From Arabidopsis thaliana (taxonomy: Eukaryota; Streptophyta; Magnoliopsida; Brassicales; Brassicaceae), in contig NC_003071.7 in NCBI RefSeq assembly GCF_000001735.4, forward strand, positions 4,085,151 through 4,149,150: a stretch of 64,000 nucleotides of DNA. Reading direction: 5' to 3'. Under the pieces are notes generated by a model that saw only the letters and a program-made list of their open reading frames with translations, was not told the origin of the DNA and did no database searches. Shown here one piece after another: positions 21,208 through 32,029 of the stretch. A program made the position numbers and the translations under genes. Each line of letters opens with the position of its first letter. The stretch's first letter is position 1.

Positions 21208-21802
21208 TTGTTGGTGAGTTGGTTTTCGTTCTTCTTCGCTCTTCTTCTTCGATCATTGTTTATATAGAATAGAGAAGGTTTTGGTTAATCAAAACCTGCA
21301 ATTACAGACTGTTGAATTGCTAAGAGTGTCAATTGTAGGTTGAAAAAGTTTTTTTGGTTTTTCTAGTAAGATTGAGATAAACCTATTACCTAGAATTCAA
21401 AAGTGATAGGGCCGTTAAAAAAATTCCGAATTGTTGATCTTTATAGGTTTTGAATTGTTGATCTTTTATTAGCAATTCTGAATCATGTCAAGGCCTGCCT
21501 CGTTGCCCAATTCCAAAGAAACTATCTTTAATACCCGTTGAATATTAATTCATAATTATGAAAAATATTTGATATAAAAATTATATCAAAACATTTGTTT
21601 TGTTAATAACAGGTGAAAAACGTAAAAATATCAACTTTTTCCAAAATAATAATCTATTAGAAACATATGAGTATTTAACTATTTATAAATTTCCTTTATT
21701 GTTTAGCTTTGTATTGAGATATGAAGAAATGGTATGGAGAACCAAAGATCGACCGAGATGACAGGGCTAAGGTATGAGTCTTGAAAAAAATATTTTTCAT
21801 TC

Positions 21803-22033
21803 TTATGTTTTGCTTGGTTTTTGCTTATTATTTGCTTGGGACGAGTTGGAAGATGGAAGCGGAGACTGGCTCAACTCAGGGACGTTTTTCCTTGCGGCGC
21901 TCAAGACAAAAGCAGACGCAGCTCCAACCAAAACGAGAAACAAGAATGAGGCGATCACACACATGAAAATATGAATGGTAGAGTGAGACTCGGGCTCATA
22001 TTGTGGAAAATCAGGTTTAGTGATGTTGAACAT
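21803..22033 (-). CDS. Small single-span membrane protein, type A, copy 2
   Basis: 76 residues beginning MFNITKPDFPQYEPESHS. Residues about 22-45 (FMCVIASFLFLVLVGAAS) form one strong membrane span; the N-terminal part is short, polar and has N-x-T, and the tail is Ser/Asn/Lys-rich. Upstream on the minus strand, TCTATATAGA lies about 65 bases before the ATG, a plausible TATA box. Compared with copy 1 the C-terminus is read in another frame after the span, so the tail may be a frameshift product. No family was recognised. Relatedness to type B (MFN-T-P-FP start, membrane span at the same place) is seen directly. Function unknown. Confidence 0.5.
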   Translation of the reverse strand: MFNITKPDFPQYEPESHSTIHIFMCVIASFLFLVLVGAASAFVLSAARKNVPELSQSPLPSSNSSQANNKQKPSKT

Positions 22034-22554
22034 TGTGGTGGTGAGTGTTTAAGTTGTTCTTCTTCAGTAAACGCATTTCGATCATCTATATAGAATAGAG
22101 AAGTTTCTTATTAATCAACAAGTTGCAGATGTTAGTTCGACAAAATATCAATTTTACTAAGAGAAGAATGAGAAACGTTGGAGGTTGAAAAAGTTATTAT
22201 GGTATTTAGAGGAAATTTGAGTTGAGCATAGCACCTTCCCTTCAAAAGTGAATGGAAAAGGCGTAAGACTTTTGTTGTCTTGAGTTAGTACAAGAATGGT
22301 GGTCGGATTTACAATTTTTTTACTAAATAAATACTTGTATTTTTTTGGGATTGAGATTATCGTTTGATGGCTGAGAAAAATGGAAGCTTTAAAATTAGGT
22401 TAACTGAAAGTGTTTTCATTGCTTAGAGCTATAGCTTTTTTTGGTTAATGATGAACATGGAGCAACTTGTTTACTACTTAACATAAGGCATACATTTGTT
22501 CATTCTTATGTTTTGCTTTTTTTTTTTCCTTATGTTTGGCTTTTTTTTTCCAGA

Positions 22555-22728
22555 TTATTGCTCGACGCATGGACGAGTTTGCTCGCGGTGGTCCAGACAG
22601 TAGCACACTGCCGCTACCACCACGATGAGAAATGAACAAGTTGCCATCACACCGAAGAGAACCACTAAGGCGGGAGTGTGAGAGTGATTTGGTGGAAGTG
22701 GAAAATTTGGCGTCGTTAAGTTAAACAT
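22555..22728 (-). CDS. Small single-span membrane protein, type B, copy 2
   Basis: 57 residues beginning MFNLTTPNFPLPPNHSH. A hydrophobic segment (residues about 21-44, LVVLFGVMATCSFLIVVVAA) is followed by CYCLDHREQTRPCVEQ. The short outside or lumenal N-terminus contains N-L-T, a possible glycosylation site, and the basic/acidic tail would be cytosolic. The start is the only ATG that gives the shared MFN start; the matching region upstream contains TTTATATAGAATAGAG on plus, a likely TATA region. This is the only intact copy of type B. I do not recognise the family. The conserved reading frame against drift elsewhere in the unit makes it worth testing. Confidence 0.55.
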   Translation of the reverse strand: MFNLTTPNFPLPPNHSHTPALVVLFGVMATCSFLIVVVAAVCYCLDHREQTRPCVEQ

Positions 22729-23322
22729 TTTGTTGGTGAGTTGGTTTTCGTTCTTCTTCGCTCTTCTTGTTCGATCATTGTTTATATAGAATAGAGAAGG
22801 TTTTGGTTAATCAAAACCTGCAATTACAAACTGTTGAATTGTCAAGAGTGTCAATTGTAGGTTGAAAATTTTTTTTTGGTTTTTCTAGTAAGTTTGAGAT
22901 AAACCTATTACCTAGAATTCAAAAGTGATAGGGCCGTTCAAAAAATTCCGAATTGTTGATCTTTATAGGTTTTGAATTGTTGATCTTTTATTGGGAATTC
23001 TGAATCATGTCAAGGCCCGCCTCGTTGCCCGATTCCAAAGAAACTGTCTTTAATACCCGTTGCATATTAATTCATAATTATTAAAAATATTTGATATAAA
23101 AAATATATCAAAACATTTGTTTTGTTAATTACAGGTGGAAAACGTAAAAATATCAACTTTTTCCAAAATAATAATCTATTAGTAACATATGAGTATTTAA
23201 CTATTTATAATTTTCTTTACTGTTTAGTTTTGTATTGAGATATGAAGAAATGGTATGGAGAACCAAAGATCGACCGAGATGACAGGGCTAAGATATGAGT
23301 CTTGAAAAAATATTTTTCATTC

Positions 23323-23553
23323 TTATGTTTTGCTTGGTTTTTTCTTATTATTTGCTTGGGACGAGTTGGAAGATAGAAGCTGAGACTGTCTCAACTCAGG
23401 GACGTTTTTCCTTGCGGCGCTCAAGACAAAAGCAGACGCAGCTCCAACCAAAACAAGAAAGAAGAATGAGGCGATCACACACATGAAAATATAAATGGTA
23501 GAGTGAGACTCGGACTCATATTGTGGAAAATCAGGTTTAGTGATGTTGAACAT
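23323..23553 (-). CDS. Small single-span membrane protein, type A, copy 3
   Basis: 76 residues, differing from copy 2 at a handful of positions (for example YESESHS for YEPESHS, IYIF for IHIF, SFFFL for SFLFL). The same TATA-like sequence lies upstream. Same caveat as copy 2 about the C-terminal frame. No type B partner is complete in this truncated third repeat. Confidence 0.5.
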   Translation of the reverse strand: MFNITKPDFPQYESESHSTIYIFMCVIASFFFLVLVGAASAFVLSAARKNVPELRQSQLLSSNSSQANNKKKPSKT

Positions 23554-24309
23554 TGTGGTGGTGAGTGTTTAAGTTGTTCTTCAGTAAACGCATTTCAATC
23601 ATCTATATAGAATAGAGAAGTTACTTATTAATCAAAAAGCTGCAGATGTTAGTTCGACAAAATATCAATTTTACTAAGAGAAGAATGAGAAACATTGGAG
23701 GTTGAAAAAGTTATTATGGTATTTAGAGGAAATTTGTGTTGAGCATAGCACATTCCCTGCAAAAGTGAAAGGAAAAGGCGTAAAATTTTTGTTGTCTTGA
23801 GTTAGTACAAGAATGGTGGTCGGATTTACAATTTTTTACTAAATAAATACTTTGTATTTTTTTGGGATTGAGGTTATTGTTTGATGGCTAAGAAAAATCG
23901 AAGCTTTAAAATTGGGTTAAGTGAAAGTGTTTTCATTACTTAGAGCTATAGCTTCTTTTGGTTGATGATAACAATGGAGCAGCTTGTTTACTACTTTTAT
24001 AAAACATAAAACATACATTTGTTCATTCTTATTTTTTGGTTTTTTCCCCAGATTATTTGCTTATTTAAAAAAATGTTTTAGGAGAGTCTCATACCAAGGT
24101 GACGTTTAAATTTGGCGGATTATTCAACCACTATACAGACTAGACATCTAGTAAGCGGAATGTTATTCAAGTACCGTGAACACACAAAAAATTTAAAAAC
24201 TCACTATATATTTTGTTAATAAAATTTTACATTGCATTGAATAGAGACTTTTGACACCAATATCACCACTTACTAATTACTATACTATGCTTGAGGCCGA
24301 GAAAGGTTA

Positions 24310-24360
24310 TCATGTGAGGGTCAGATTTGGGAAATTTGGTTTTGTAGTATCGTTGGACAT
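24310..24360 (-). pseudogene. Fragment of a third small membrane-protein paralogue
   Basis: An ATG at 24360 reads MSNDTTKPNFPNLTLT and stops. The TKPNFP core matches the N-terminus of types A and B. It lies outside the tandem unit, so it is an older, diverged relic of the same family. Confidence 0.4.
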
Positions 24361-25796
24361 TTTGAAGGTTTGAGTGGTTTTTTAGACACATCCACTTATG
24401 TATTAAATGAACATTTTAAATAAATTGTAACTTGTAGTTTTATTTATATGGATGTTTAAGTAAACGATGTCACACTGATATGAATAGTCTAGATAGAGAG
24501 AAAACTTTTCTATTATATATAGATTTTGGCTTTGGATCAAATAACATTTGAGCATTTGAGAATAACAGTTACCGATTTTATTAAATACTTATTGGAGTGA
24601 GGAGAAGACATTATGAACATCAAATTAGCCAGGAAAACACCAAAAGGGTTATCAAGTTATAAACATCAAAATTCACACAGAAGGAAAACTCCTTTTCTCT
24701 ATACACTTCTCTTAAACTTTTATCCCCAAAAGCTCAGCCATTTCGCAACCAAACCCACCACTATTGCTGAATTGGCTCGCCAATAACCAAGCCACTGTCA
24801 TAGACACAGTAGCTTCTGACACAGTTACTTTGGTTGTAGAGGATTCAAACATATTGGGTTGGCGGTGATGAAGGTGTTTGGTGTAGTAAAGCTCTATTTG
24901 AAGACGGTGATGAAAAGATGAAACCAGTCCTTCCTTCATATCAGCTTTCACTTGCTGTATTGGAATCGCTGCGAGAAAGCTCTTTATATACTCTCTACAT
25001 GACTCTTTACCTCTACACACTACTACTTCTTCTCCTTGTTCTTCTGATTCTTTTGATCTTTCGGGTTGCTCATACTTGTTCTTACCACCTTGTTTCTGGC
25101 TTCCCATGTCGGCTTTGTTGTCTTTGATGACGGATGGTAATCTTTTGATCTCTGCATCTTGGTCAAATTTCAAGACATACGCTTGGTTGCAACCCTCATA
25201 GACCCTCTCTCCAAGCGTGTCTATGATGTAATAAGCATCGTGGTTCACAAGGAGTACGAAGTAATGATCATTCCAGCTTACAATGTAGATCACATGTTCG
25301 CTTGCCGACTCTTCTGGTTCTTGTTTCATGATCTCTTCCCAGATACTGTCAAAGGACATTACACCTTTAAGAAAATCTAGACTAACATCTTCTTTTTCTT
25401 CTTCTTCCTTTGATTTCTCTCGATGGAAAAACCCGATGAATGTTCTTTCAGGGACAACACAGATGGGTCTGACTTTTGCTTGGAGAACCGTCTCGAGATC
25501 GAAATGTTTGTCTGGAAACCGTTCCCGATATTCCTCGTTTTCACACATCTTTCTCCACTCGGATGATCCTTCTCTGATAAGACTGTCAAATTCTGACCTT
25601 GTTGGGATTTCTCTCTGTTGGATCCTAACCAATGTGCCATCACTTCACCTAGAGCTGTGCATGCGCTTTCTCCAGTAGCTCTCTCGCTTCTCTGATCAAT
25701 TGATGCGAGAAATACTCTAGCCGTGAGTTTCATCAGCCCATCACGGCTTATAATTTCTTTGGTTTCCCAGCTACCAACAACGAAATCATCATCTCC

Positions 25797-26042
25797 TGTT
25801 CGATATGACTTGAATTGGAATGTACCCTTAACTTTAGGCCAAATCAGTTTAGGGTTAATTAGGGCTTCTTTTGTATAAGTACTCTTCTTAACCTAGCCTC
25901 CCTGTATTCTGTACTCTGTTTTCTCAAGTAATAAATCTGTCTCTTTGCCCGTGGACGTAGCCAACAGAAAGTGTTGGTGAACAACGTTAAATCTGTGTCG
26001 TGTTCTTTACGCTTTTTTGTCTTGCTCACATCTGTTATAACA
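25797..26042 (+). repeat. 5' LTR of first copia element
   Basis: 246 bp with TGTT...AACA ends. It contains GTATAAGTACTC, a probable TATA region, and a following AATAAA-like signal (AGTAATAAATCT). The 3' LTR at 30301-30546 is the same length and closely similar. Confidence 0.9.
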
Positions 26043-26158
26043 AACTGGTATCAGAGCCAGGTTACTTTGTTCTTCTTTCGTCCTGCGAATTTTTTGCATA
26101 AGAAGTTTTGTGCAGAATAAGGTTCTGGAAATTCCATGTTTTGTAATCTGGTGAGAAG

Positions 26159-26719
26159 ATGTCTTCGATGAATGTGAAGATTGATAAGTTTTCTGGAAGA
26201 AACAGTTTCAGTCTCTGGCAAATTAAGATGCAAGCCCTGTTAAAACAACAAGGCTTGTGGGCGCCGCTGTCTAATGACAGTAAAGGGAAGAGCGATGATG
26301 CTGAGATGGATGTCATGGACAAGAAGGCACACTCCACAATCATGTTGTGTCTTGAAGACGAAGTCATCATTGAGGTTTCAAGAGAAACCACTTCTGTCAA
26401 TCTGTGGAAGAAGTTAGAGAATTTGTATATGACAAAGTTTCTACAGAACAAGCTGCTTCTGAAACGACGCCTGTTTGCATTAAGGATGCAAGAAGGTACA
26501 CCACTCAAAGATCACTTAGAAAAGTTGAAGTCAGTATTACTAGAACTGCGGAATATTGATTTTAAAGTTGAAGATGAAGATGCTGCTTTGCTTCTGTTGG
26601 TACCTTTACCACTATCATATGAGAACTTTGTTGAATCATTTATAGTGAATAAAGTTACAGTTACTTTGGAAGAAGTCAGATCTACGCTTCACAGGATCTA
26701 CTGCTATAGCAGAAAATGA
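26159..26719 (+). pseudogene. Copia gag, lacking the zinc knuckle
   Basis: 186 residues starting MSSMNVKIDKFSGRNSFSLW, the usual copia gag start, with the helical region through VNLWKKLENLY and LKDHLEKLKSVLLELRNI. It stops after HRIYCYSRK. The next coding segment begins in the protease, so the CCHC zinc knuckle that normally joins them has been deleted. Confidence 0.85.
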
Positions 26720-26726
26720 CACTAAG

Positions 26727-29700
26727 TCTCAATATGATGTTGCTCTTGTGGCTGCTGGAAACGCCCACAACTCTGATGTGTGGGTTCTGGATACAAGGGG
26801 CATCATTTCATATGTGTCCAAGGAGAGAGTAGTTCTCAACATATGTACATGTAGAAAACGGCTGCATCAAGATGGCTAACAGTTCTGTCTGTTAGGTTGC
26901 TGGAATCGGCTCTATACAGATCATGACACATGATGGCAGATTTTGCACACTGAACGATGTCAGACATGTTCCGTCGACGGAGAAAACTTTGATATCACTG
27001 AGTCTGCTTGATAGCAAAGGTCTAAAATATTCTGGTGGAGACAGAATTTTGCAGGTCTGTCAAGGTTGTTATAAGTGGTCCTCTTTATATACTACATGGG
27101 TTCACTGTTATAGGTTCAATGAATGTTGCATCTTCAGAGATTCACAAGGAGGATATGACTAAGCTATGGCCTATGAGGCTTGGTCATATGAGTGAAAGAG
27201 GGATGAAAATTTTGTCCAAGGAAGATCTTTTGTGTGGCCATGAGGTCAAGAGTCTTGAGTTCTGTGAGCATTGTGTGTATGGGAAGCTTCACCGTAGTAA
27301 GTTCCCTAAGGCTGTTCACATAACCAAAGGTACATTAGATTATATTCACTCTGATTGTTGGGGTCCAGCTCAAGTTGAATCTCTAGGAGGTCATAGATAT
27401 TTTGTGTCGATGATTGATGATTACTCTAGGAAGACTTGGGTGATCAAGCTAAAACACAAAAGTGAAGCTTTCAATAACTTCAGGGAGTGGAAAATTTTGG
27501 TGGAAAATCAAACTGGAAAGAAGATCAAGAGGCTGCGGACAGACAATTGTCTGGAGTTCTGTTCATCAGAGTTCAATCAGCTGTGTAAGGATGAAGGGGT
27601 TGCTCGTCATCACACTGTCAGAGATACACCATACCAGAACGTTGTAGCTGAACAGATGAATCAGACTTTATTGAAGAGAGCTAAGTGTATGCTCTCTAAT
27701 GCTTGTTTAGAAAAAAGATTCTAGGCTGAAGCAGTAAATATAGCCTGTTACTTGATAAATCGTGGGCCGCACACATGAATCAAGTGTAGGACACCTGCAG
27801 AGATGTGGTCTGGTAAATCTGCTGATTACTCTAATCTTAAGATTTTTGGCTGCACAGTTTATAATCATGTAAATGAAGGTAAATTGGAGCCAACAGCAAG
27901 GAAGGGAGTATTTCTAGGCTATGGAGATGGAGTCAAGGGATTCAGGGTTTGGTCTCCATCAGAGAAGAGAGTGATTTTGAGAAGGAATGTTGTCTTTGAC
28001 AAAGTTTCTATGCTCTGATTTTCAGAGAAGTCTACAACTACAGAAGAGAACAGTAGCTTTGATAAATAGGTGGAGCTGACAGCTAATCAGAAAGCTGATT
28101 TACAGAAACCAGAAGACAGTAAGGGGCTACAGGCAGCAGATGGGTCACCTGACACTATCAAGCAAGAATCAAAACCTTACTGTATCGCTCAAAACCGAAC
28201 AAAGAGGATTGGAGTTGGACCACCGCAAAGATACGGTTATGAGGATATGGTAGGATTCTGTCTTGAGGATATGGTAGGGTATGCTTTACAGGTTGCAGAA
28301 GAGGTAGATACTCATGAGCCAGCCACTTATCGAGAAGTTTTTTCTGGGATTGAGGCTGAGAAATGGTTTCCTGCAATGAGAGATGAGATGGAATCTCACT
28401 GTAAAAATCAGACATGGGATTTGGTCAAACGACCACCGGGAAGAAAGATTGTTACTTGCAAGTGGATCTTCAAGATAAAGGAAGGGATATCACCAGTAGA
28501 AGGGGTTAAGTACAAGGCTCGAGTTGTTGCGAGAGGTTTCAGCCAAAGAGAAGGGGTAGACTACAATGAGATTTTCTCACATGTGATCAGACACACTTCA
28601 ATCAGAATGCTGCTAGCAATTATTGCAAATCAGGACTTGGAACTTGAACAACTTGATGTTAAAACTGCTTTTCTTCATGGTATATTAGCAGAAGAAATAT
28701 ACATGACTCAATCAAATGGTTTCCAAGTTCCTAGAAAGGGAGATCACGTCTGTAAGTTGAACAAGTCTTTGTATGGCCTCAAGCAGTCTCCAGGCAGTGG
28801 TACAAGAGGTTTGACAACTACATGATGGAGCTGGGCTACAACAGGAGTCCGTATGATTGCTGTGTTTACACTAGCAAGCTGAAAGATGAATCATACGTCT
28901 ATCTGGTGCTCTATGTAGATGACATGTTAATAAATGCCAAACAGATGTCTGATATTCAGAGATTGAAAGATTTGTTGAGTGCTGAGTTGGAGATGAAGGA
29001 TCTGGGAGCAGCAAAGAAGATTCTAGGGATGGAGATTCTCAAAGACAGAAGTCAGAATAAGCTTTTCTTGTCATAGAAAGGCTACATTCAGAAGGCGTTG
29101 GATAGGTTTGGTATGTTATCAGCAAAACCTGTTGATACTCCTTTTGCTGCTAATATTCCTCTCACCATGTTTGCTCCTTAGTCTGAAGAGGACAAAGAGT
29201 ATATGTCTCGTGTTCCTTACGCTAATGCTGTGGGATGTTTGATGTATGCTATTGTCTGTACAAGACCAGATCTTGCACCTGTAGTCAGTGATGTCAATAG
29301 GTTCATGGGACAATCATGAAAAGAACATTGGCTGGCTGTGAAAAGGATTTTCAAGTACCTGAAAGGTACGTCTGATGTTGGACTCCTATACAGAGGTGAG
29401 GCTCTGAGCCTGATTGCAGGCTATTCTAATTCGGATTATGCAGGAGATATAGACAGCAGAAGATCAATGACTGGTTATGTGTTTGCCTTGGGTAATTCTG
29501 TAATTAGCTGGAAAGCAACTCTACTGCCAACTGTGACGCTGTCAACCACAGAAGCAGAGTATATGGCTTCAACAGAAGCTGCTAAAGAGGGTATTTGGCT
29601 GAAAGGATTGGTCAGTGATATCCGTTTGCATCAAGATCAGGCTACAATGTATTGTGACAGTTTGAGTGCGATTTCTTTAGCCAAAGATCATGTCCATCAT

Positions 29701-29820
29701 GAGCGGACCAAGCATATTGATGTGAGATATCATTTTCTGAGAAATGAGAAGAGGTTTCAAGTGAAGAAGGTAGGGACTGCTGATAACCCTATAGATATGT
29801 TCACTAAGCTGGTTCCTTAG
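26727..29820 (+). pseudogene. Copia pol: protease, integrase, RT, RNase H
   Basis: In several frames: a damaged protease (WVLDTRGIISY near 26780, where an intact copy would have D-T-G-A), the pre-integrase knuckle (LGHMSE...CEHCVYGKLHR, 27180-27300), integrase (YIHSDCWGP, RTDN and a degraded final Glu region, 27350-27720), RT ([37 protein letters not shown], then YVDDM at about 28915) and RNase H (STTEAEYMASTEAAKE, RTKHIDVRYHF). Stops occur at 27722, 27778, 28018, 29075 and others. Same strand and order as functional copia pol. Confidence 0.88.
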
Positions 29821-29869
29821 AGCAAGTTTAAACATTGTTTAGACTTGCTGAATGTCTCAAGCTGTTAAT

Positions 29870-30150
29870 CGCCCTGAAGGGCAAACAGGCCCCTAACGGG
29901 GCAGCAAGTCCCTGGAGGGACATCTGGCCTCTGAATAGGCATAAGGCTCCTTATGAAGCATTTGGCCCCAGTGGAGCGTTCTGGTTTCTGATGAAGCATT
30001 TTGGTCTTGGTAGGCGTTCTGGCTTCTGAATAAGTATTCTGGCTCAGTGAAGCATCTGACTTGACGAAGGAGTTGGCTTGCAGGGGCATCTGGTCCCTGA
30101 TGGAATATCTGAGGCAAATGAGAATTTTGGTACATATCTCTGCTACTTTT
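29870..30150 (+). repeat. Degenerate short repeats before the copia 3' LTR
   Basis: About a dozen imperfect units near 20 bases long with the pattern GCATyTGGyyyCTGATGAA occupy the untranslated stretch between pol and the 3' LTR. No polypeptide is supported. Confidence 0.55.
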
Positions 30151-30882
30151 GGTTGGTACGTCTAGCATTGGGATAATGCATATAGTACAACCGTCTGGTA
30201 GCTTAATCTAGTACATCTATCTAAGGGCGAAGTCTGGTACAACACTGTGAGCAGTGTGTCAGGTACAGCTGTTTGGAGGATTCAAGTCACGTTGGAGATT
30301 TGTTAGATATGACTTGAATTGGATTGGGCCCTTAACTTTAGGCCCAATTAGTTTAGGGTTAATTAGGGCTTCTTTTGTATAAGTACTCTTCTTAACCTAG
30401 CCTCCCTGTATTTTGTACTCTATTTCTTAAGTAATAAATCTATGTCTTTGCCCGTGGACGTAGCCAACAAAAAGTGTTGGTGAACCACGTTAAATTTGTG
30501 TCGTGTTTTTTACACTTTTGGTGTCTTGCTTACATCTGTTATAACGTCTCCAAACTGGGATTATGGTTTCATGACTGCATCATCAGACCTATACCACTGC
30601 AAGAGAATCAACCAAGAGTTAAGAAACAATAAATTATAAAAACAGAGAACTATAAAACAAATGTAGTCAATGTACTTACATTAGAGTTAGACTCATCGGA
30701 TGAGCTTAGTTGTCTGCGGTCAAAATCGATATCATCACCTCCTTCTTCAAGACAATCCTTTTTAAGAAGAGGTTCGCCTTTCTGTTTTGGAGATCTAAAA
30801 CTGAGTTTTCTCTTCTTCCAAGATAACATTCTCTTCTTAGACATTTGTCCTTTTGCTGCTCTACTACATCACTGGAAACCTC

Positions 30883-31189
30883 TGTTGGATAAGCTTGAGA
30901 AAAGTAACTTGAGGAGTAAGTTACTAAAGAAGAGGAAAAGGAGATTAAGCTTTATTATTCTAGGAGATATCTAGAATATATTGTTTGGAGTTATCTTATG
31001 ATATTAGGAGTTATCTAATTGTTAAGATAAGGTTAAAGCTTTGTTATATAGGGAGGTATCAATGTTGTGATACAACTTATGGGATTTGAGAGAGATTGAG
31101 ACTTTAGGTTTTGAGAGAGTTTCCTAAAGATAATAAAAGAGAGTTATTCTTTTATATACTTGTGTTCTTAATCTTTCTTGAAAACTAGA
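30883..31189 (+). repeat. 5' LTR of second copia element
   Basis: Matches 35312-35588 closely up to TTTTAYATACTT; the last 30 or so bases of this LTR have no direct counterpart at the 3' end. The right border is set by the primer site and is approximate. Confidence 0.75.
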
Positions 31190-31220
31190 TTTGGTATCAC
31201 AGCAAGATCGATCTTGCAGA

Positions 31221-31976
31221 ATGAGTGAAATAATTCCCGCAGCTTCACCCGCAGCTAAAGCAATGAGAGAAGTGAGTAGATCTTCTTCGATTCAATGTCC
31301 TATGCTAAACGCAACGAATTACACATGATGGGCCATGAGGATGAGGAGAGCGCTTAAGGTTCACAAGACTTGGGATGTGATAGAGAAGGTTACGGAGCCG
31401 TTTGATGAAGACAAGAGTGATGTTGCATGCACCTTGTTGTTTCAATCCATTCCTGAATCATAAGCATTACGGATTGGAGAACTTGAGACAGCAAAAGAAG
31501 TATGGGATTCGATCAAAGCAAGAGATGTGGGGGTAGAGAGAGTGAACGATGCTAGATTGCAGACCCTAATGGCTGAATTTCATCGACTGAAGATGAAGGA
31601 TTCTCATAAAATAGATGACTTTGCAGGCATGTTGTCTGAGATCTCAGTAAAATCGGCTGCTTTGGGTGTAATTATTGAAGAATCAAGACTTGTTAAAAAG
31701 TTTCTTAAGAGTGTTCCTCGGAAGAGATACATTCACATTGTGGCTGCTTTAGAACAAGTCTTGGATCTTAATGCCATAACTTTTGATGACATAGTTGGTC
31801 GTTTAAAGGTGTATGAGGAACGAGTTTACGACGAAGACGATCCTGAAGAAGACCAAAGCAAGCTTTTGTATTCAAGTATGGACTCAAGTAAACGTGAATC
31901 AGAGGGTGAGGAGGAAGAGGATCCTATAGGGGAAGAGGACGAGGACGGAATGGTGGCAGAGATGCATCACATATAA
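31221..31976 (+). pseudogene. Second copia gag
   Basis: Reads MSEIIPAASPAAKAMREVSR from 31221, then stop codons at about 31326 and 31461, then an open stretch from 31527 (VWDSIKARDVGVERVNDARL upstream; LQTLMAEFHRLKMKDSHKID). The acidic end (EEEEDPIGEEDEDG) stops at 31976, just before a CCHC knuckle in another frame (CFRCDKIGHYASYC, about 31981-32022). Confidence 0.85.
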
Positions 31977-32029
31977 CATGTTTTAGATGTGATAAGATCG
32001 GCCACTATGCTTCGTATTGTCCTGATCGA

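Larger units (their letters stand above)
20200..24060. repeat. Tandem repeat, about 1.5-kb unit, 2.5 copies
   Basis: The marker GATCGACCGAGATGACA occurs near 20260, 21750 and 23270, a period of about 1.5 kb. Copies two and three are closer to each other than to copy one. Each full unit carries two small minus-strand genes (types A and B below). Copy three breaks off at about 24050, inside the type B gene. The unit order shows local duplication, not dispersal by a transposon; no TIR or LTR bounds it. Confidence 0.9.
25797..30546 (+). mobile_element. Ty1/copia retrotransposon, first copy
   Basis: Complete insertion, 4750 bp. LTRs of 246 bp each (25797-26042 and 30301-30546) begin TGTTMGATATGAC and end TTATAAC(A/G). 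Target duplication TCTCC at 25792-25796 and 30547-30551. The tRNA-iMet primer site TGGTATCAGAGC is at 26046-26057. It lies in the last exon of the NT-C2 gene in the opposite orientation. Multiple frameshifts and stops show it is dead. Confidence 0.93.
24712..30882 (-). pseudogene. NT-C2 family plant protein, interrupted by copia elements
   Basis: Minus-strand exons: 30882-30680 (about 13 codons, then MSKKRMLSWKKRKLSFRSPK, GGDDIDFDRRQLSS; GTAAGT donor) and a long last exon from 30596 to 30547, then 25796 to 24712. The last exon has GSWETKEIISRDG, FLASIDQRSERATGESACTA, RFPDKHFDLETVLQAKVRP, YIVSWNDHYFVLLV, YYIIDTLGERVYEGCNQA and CREYIKSFLAAIPIQQVKAD. This is the conserved C-terminal domain of a plant family with an N-terminal NT-C2 membrane-binding domain (Arabidopsis relatives include At5g04860). 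Defects: stop at 30561-30563, frameshift near 25610, copia insertion in the last exon, and loss of the NT-C2 part at a second copia (30883). Molecular role of the family is unknown to me. Confidence 0.8.

Noticed and set aside
20284-23486. Plus-strand frames in the tandem repeat (such as MSLEKIFFILMFCLVF)
   Set aside because: They are antisense to the small membrane-protein genes and differ between copies by frame; the hydrophobic runs reflect the opposite strand and T-rich tracts.
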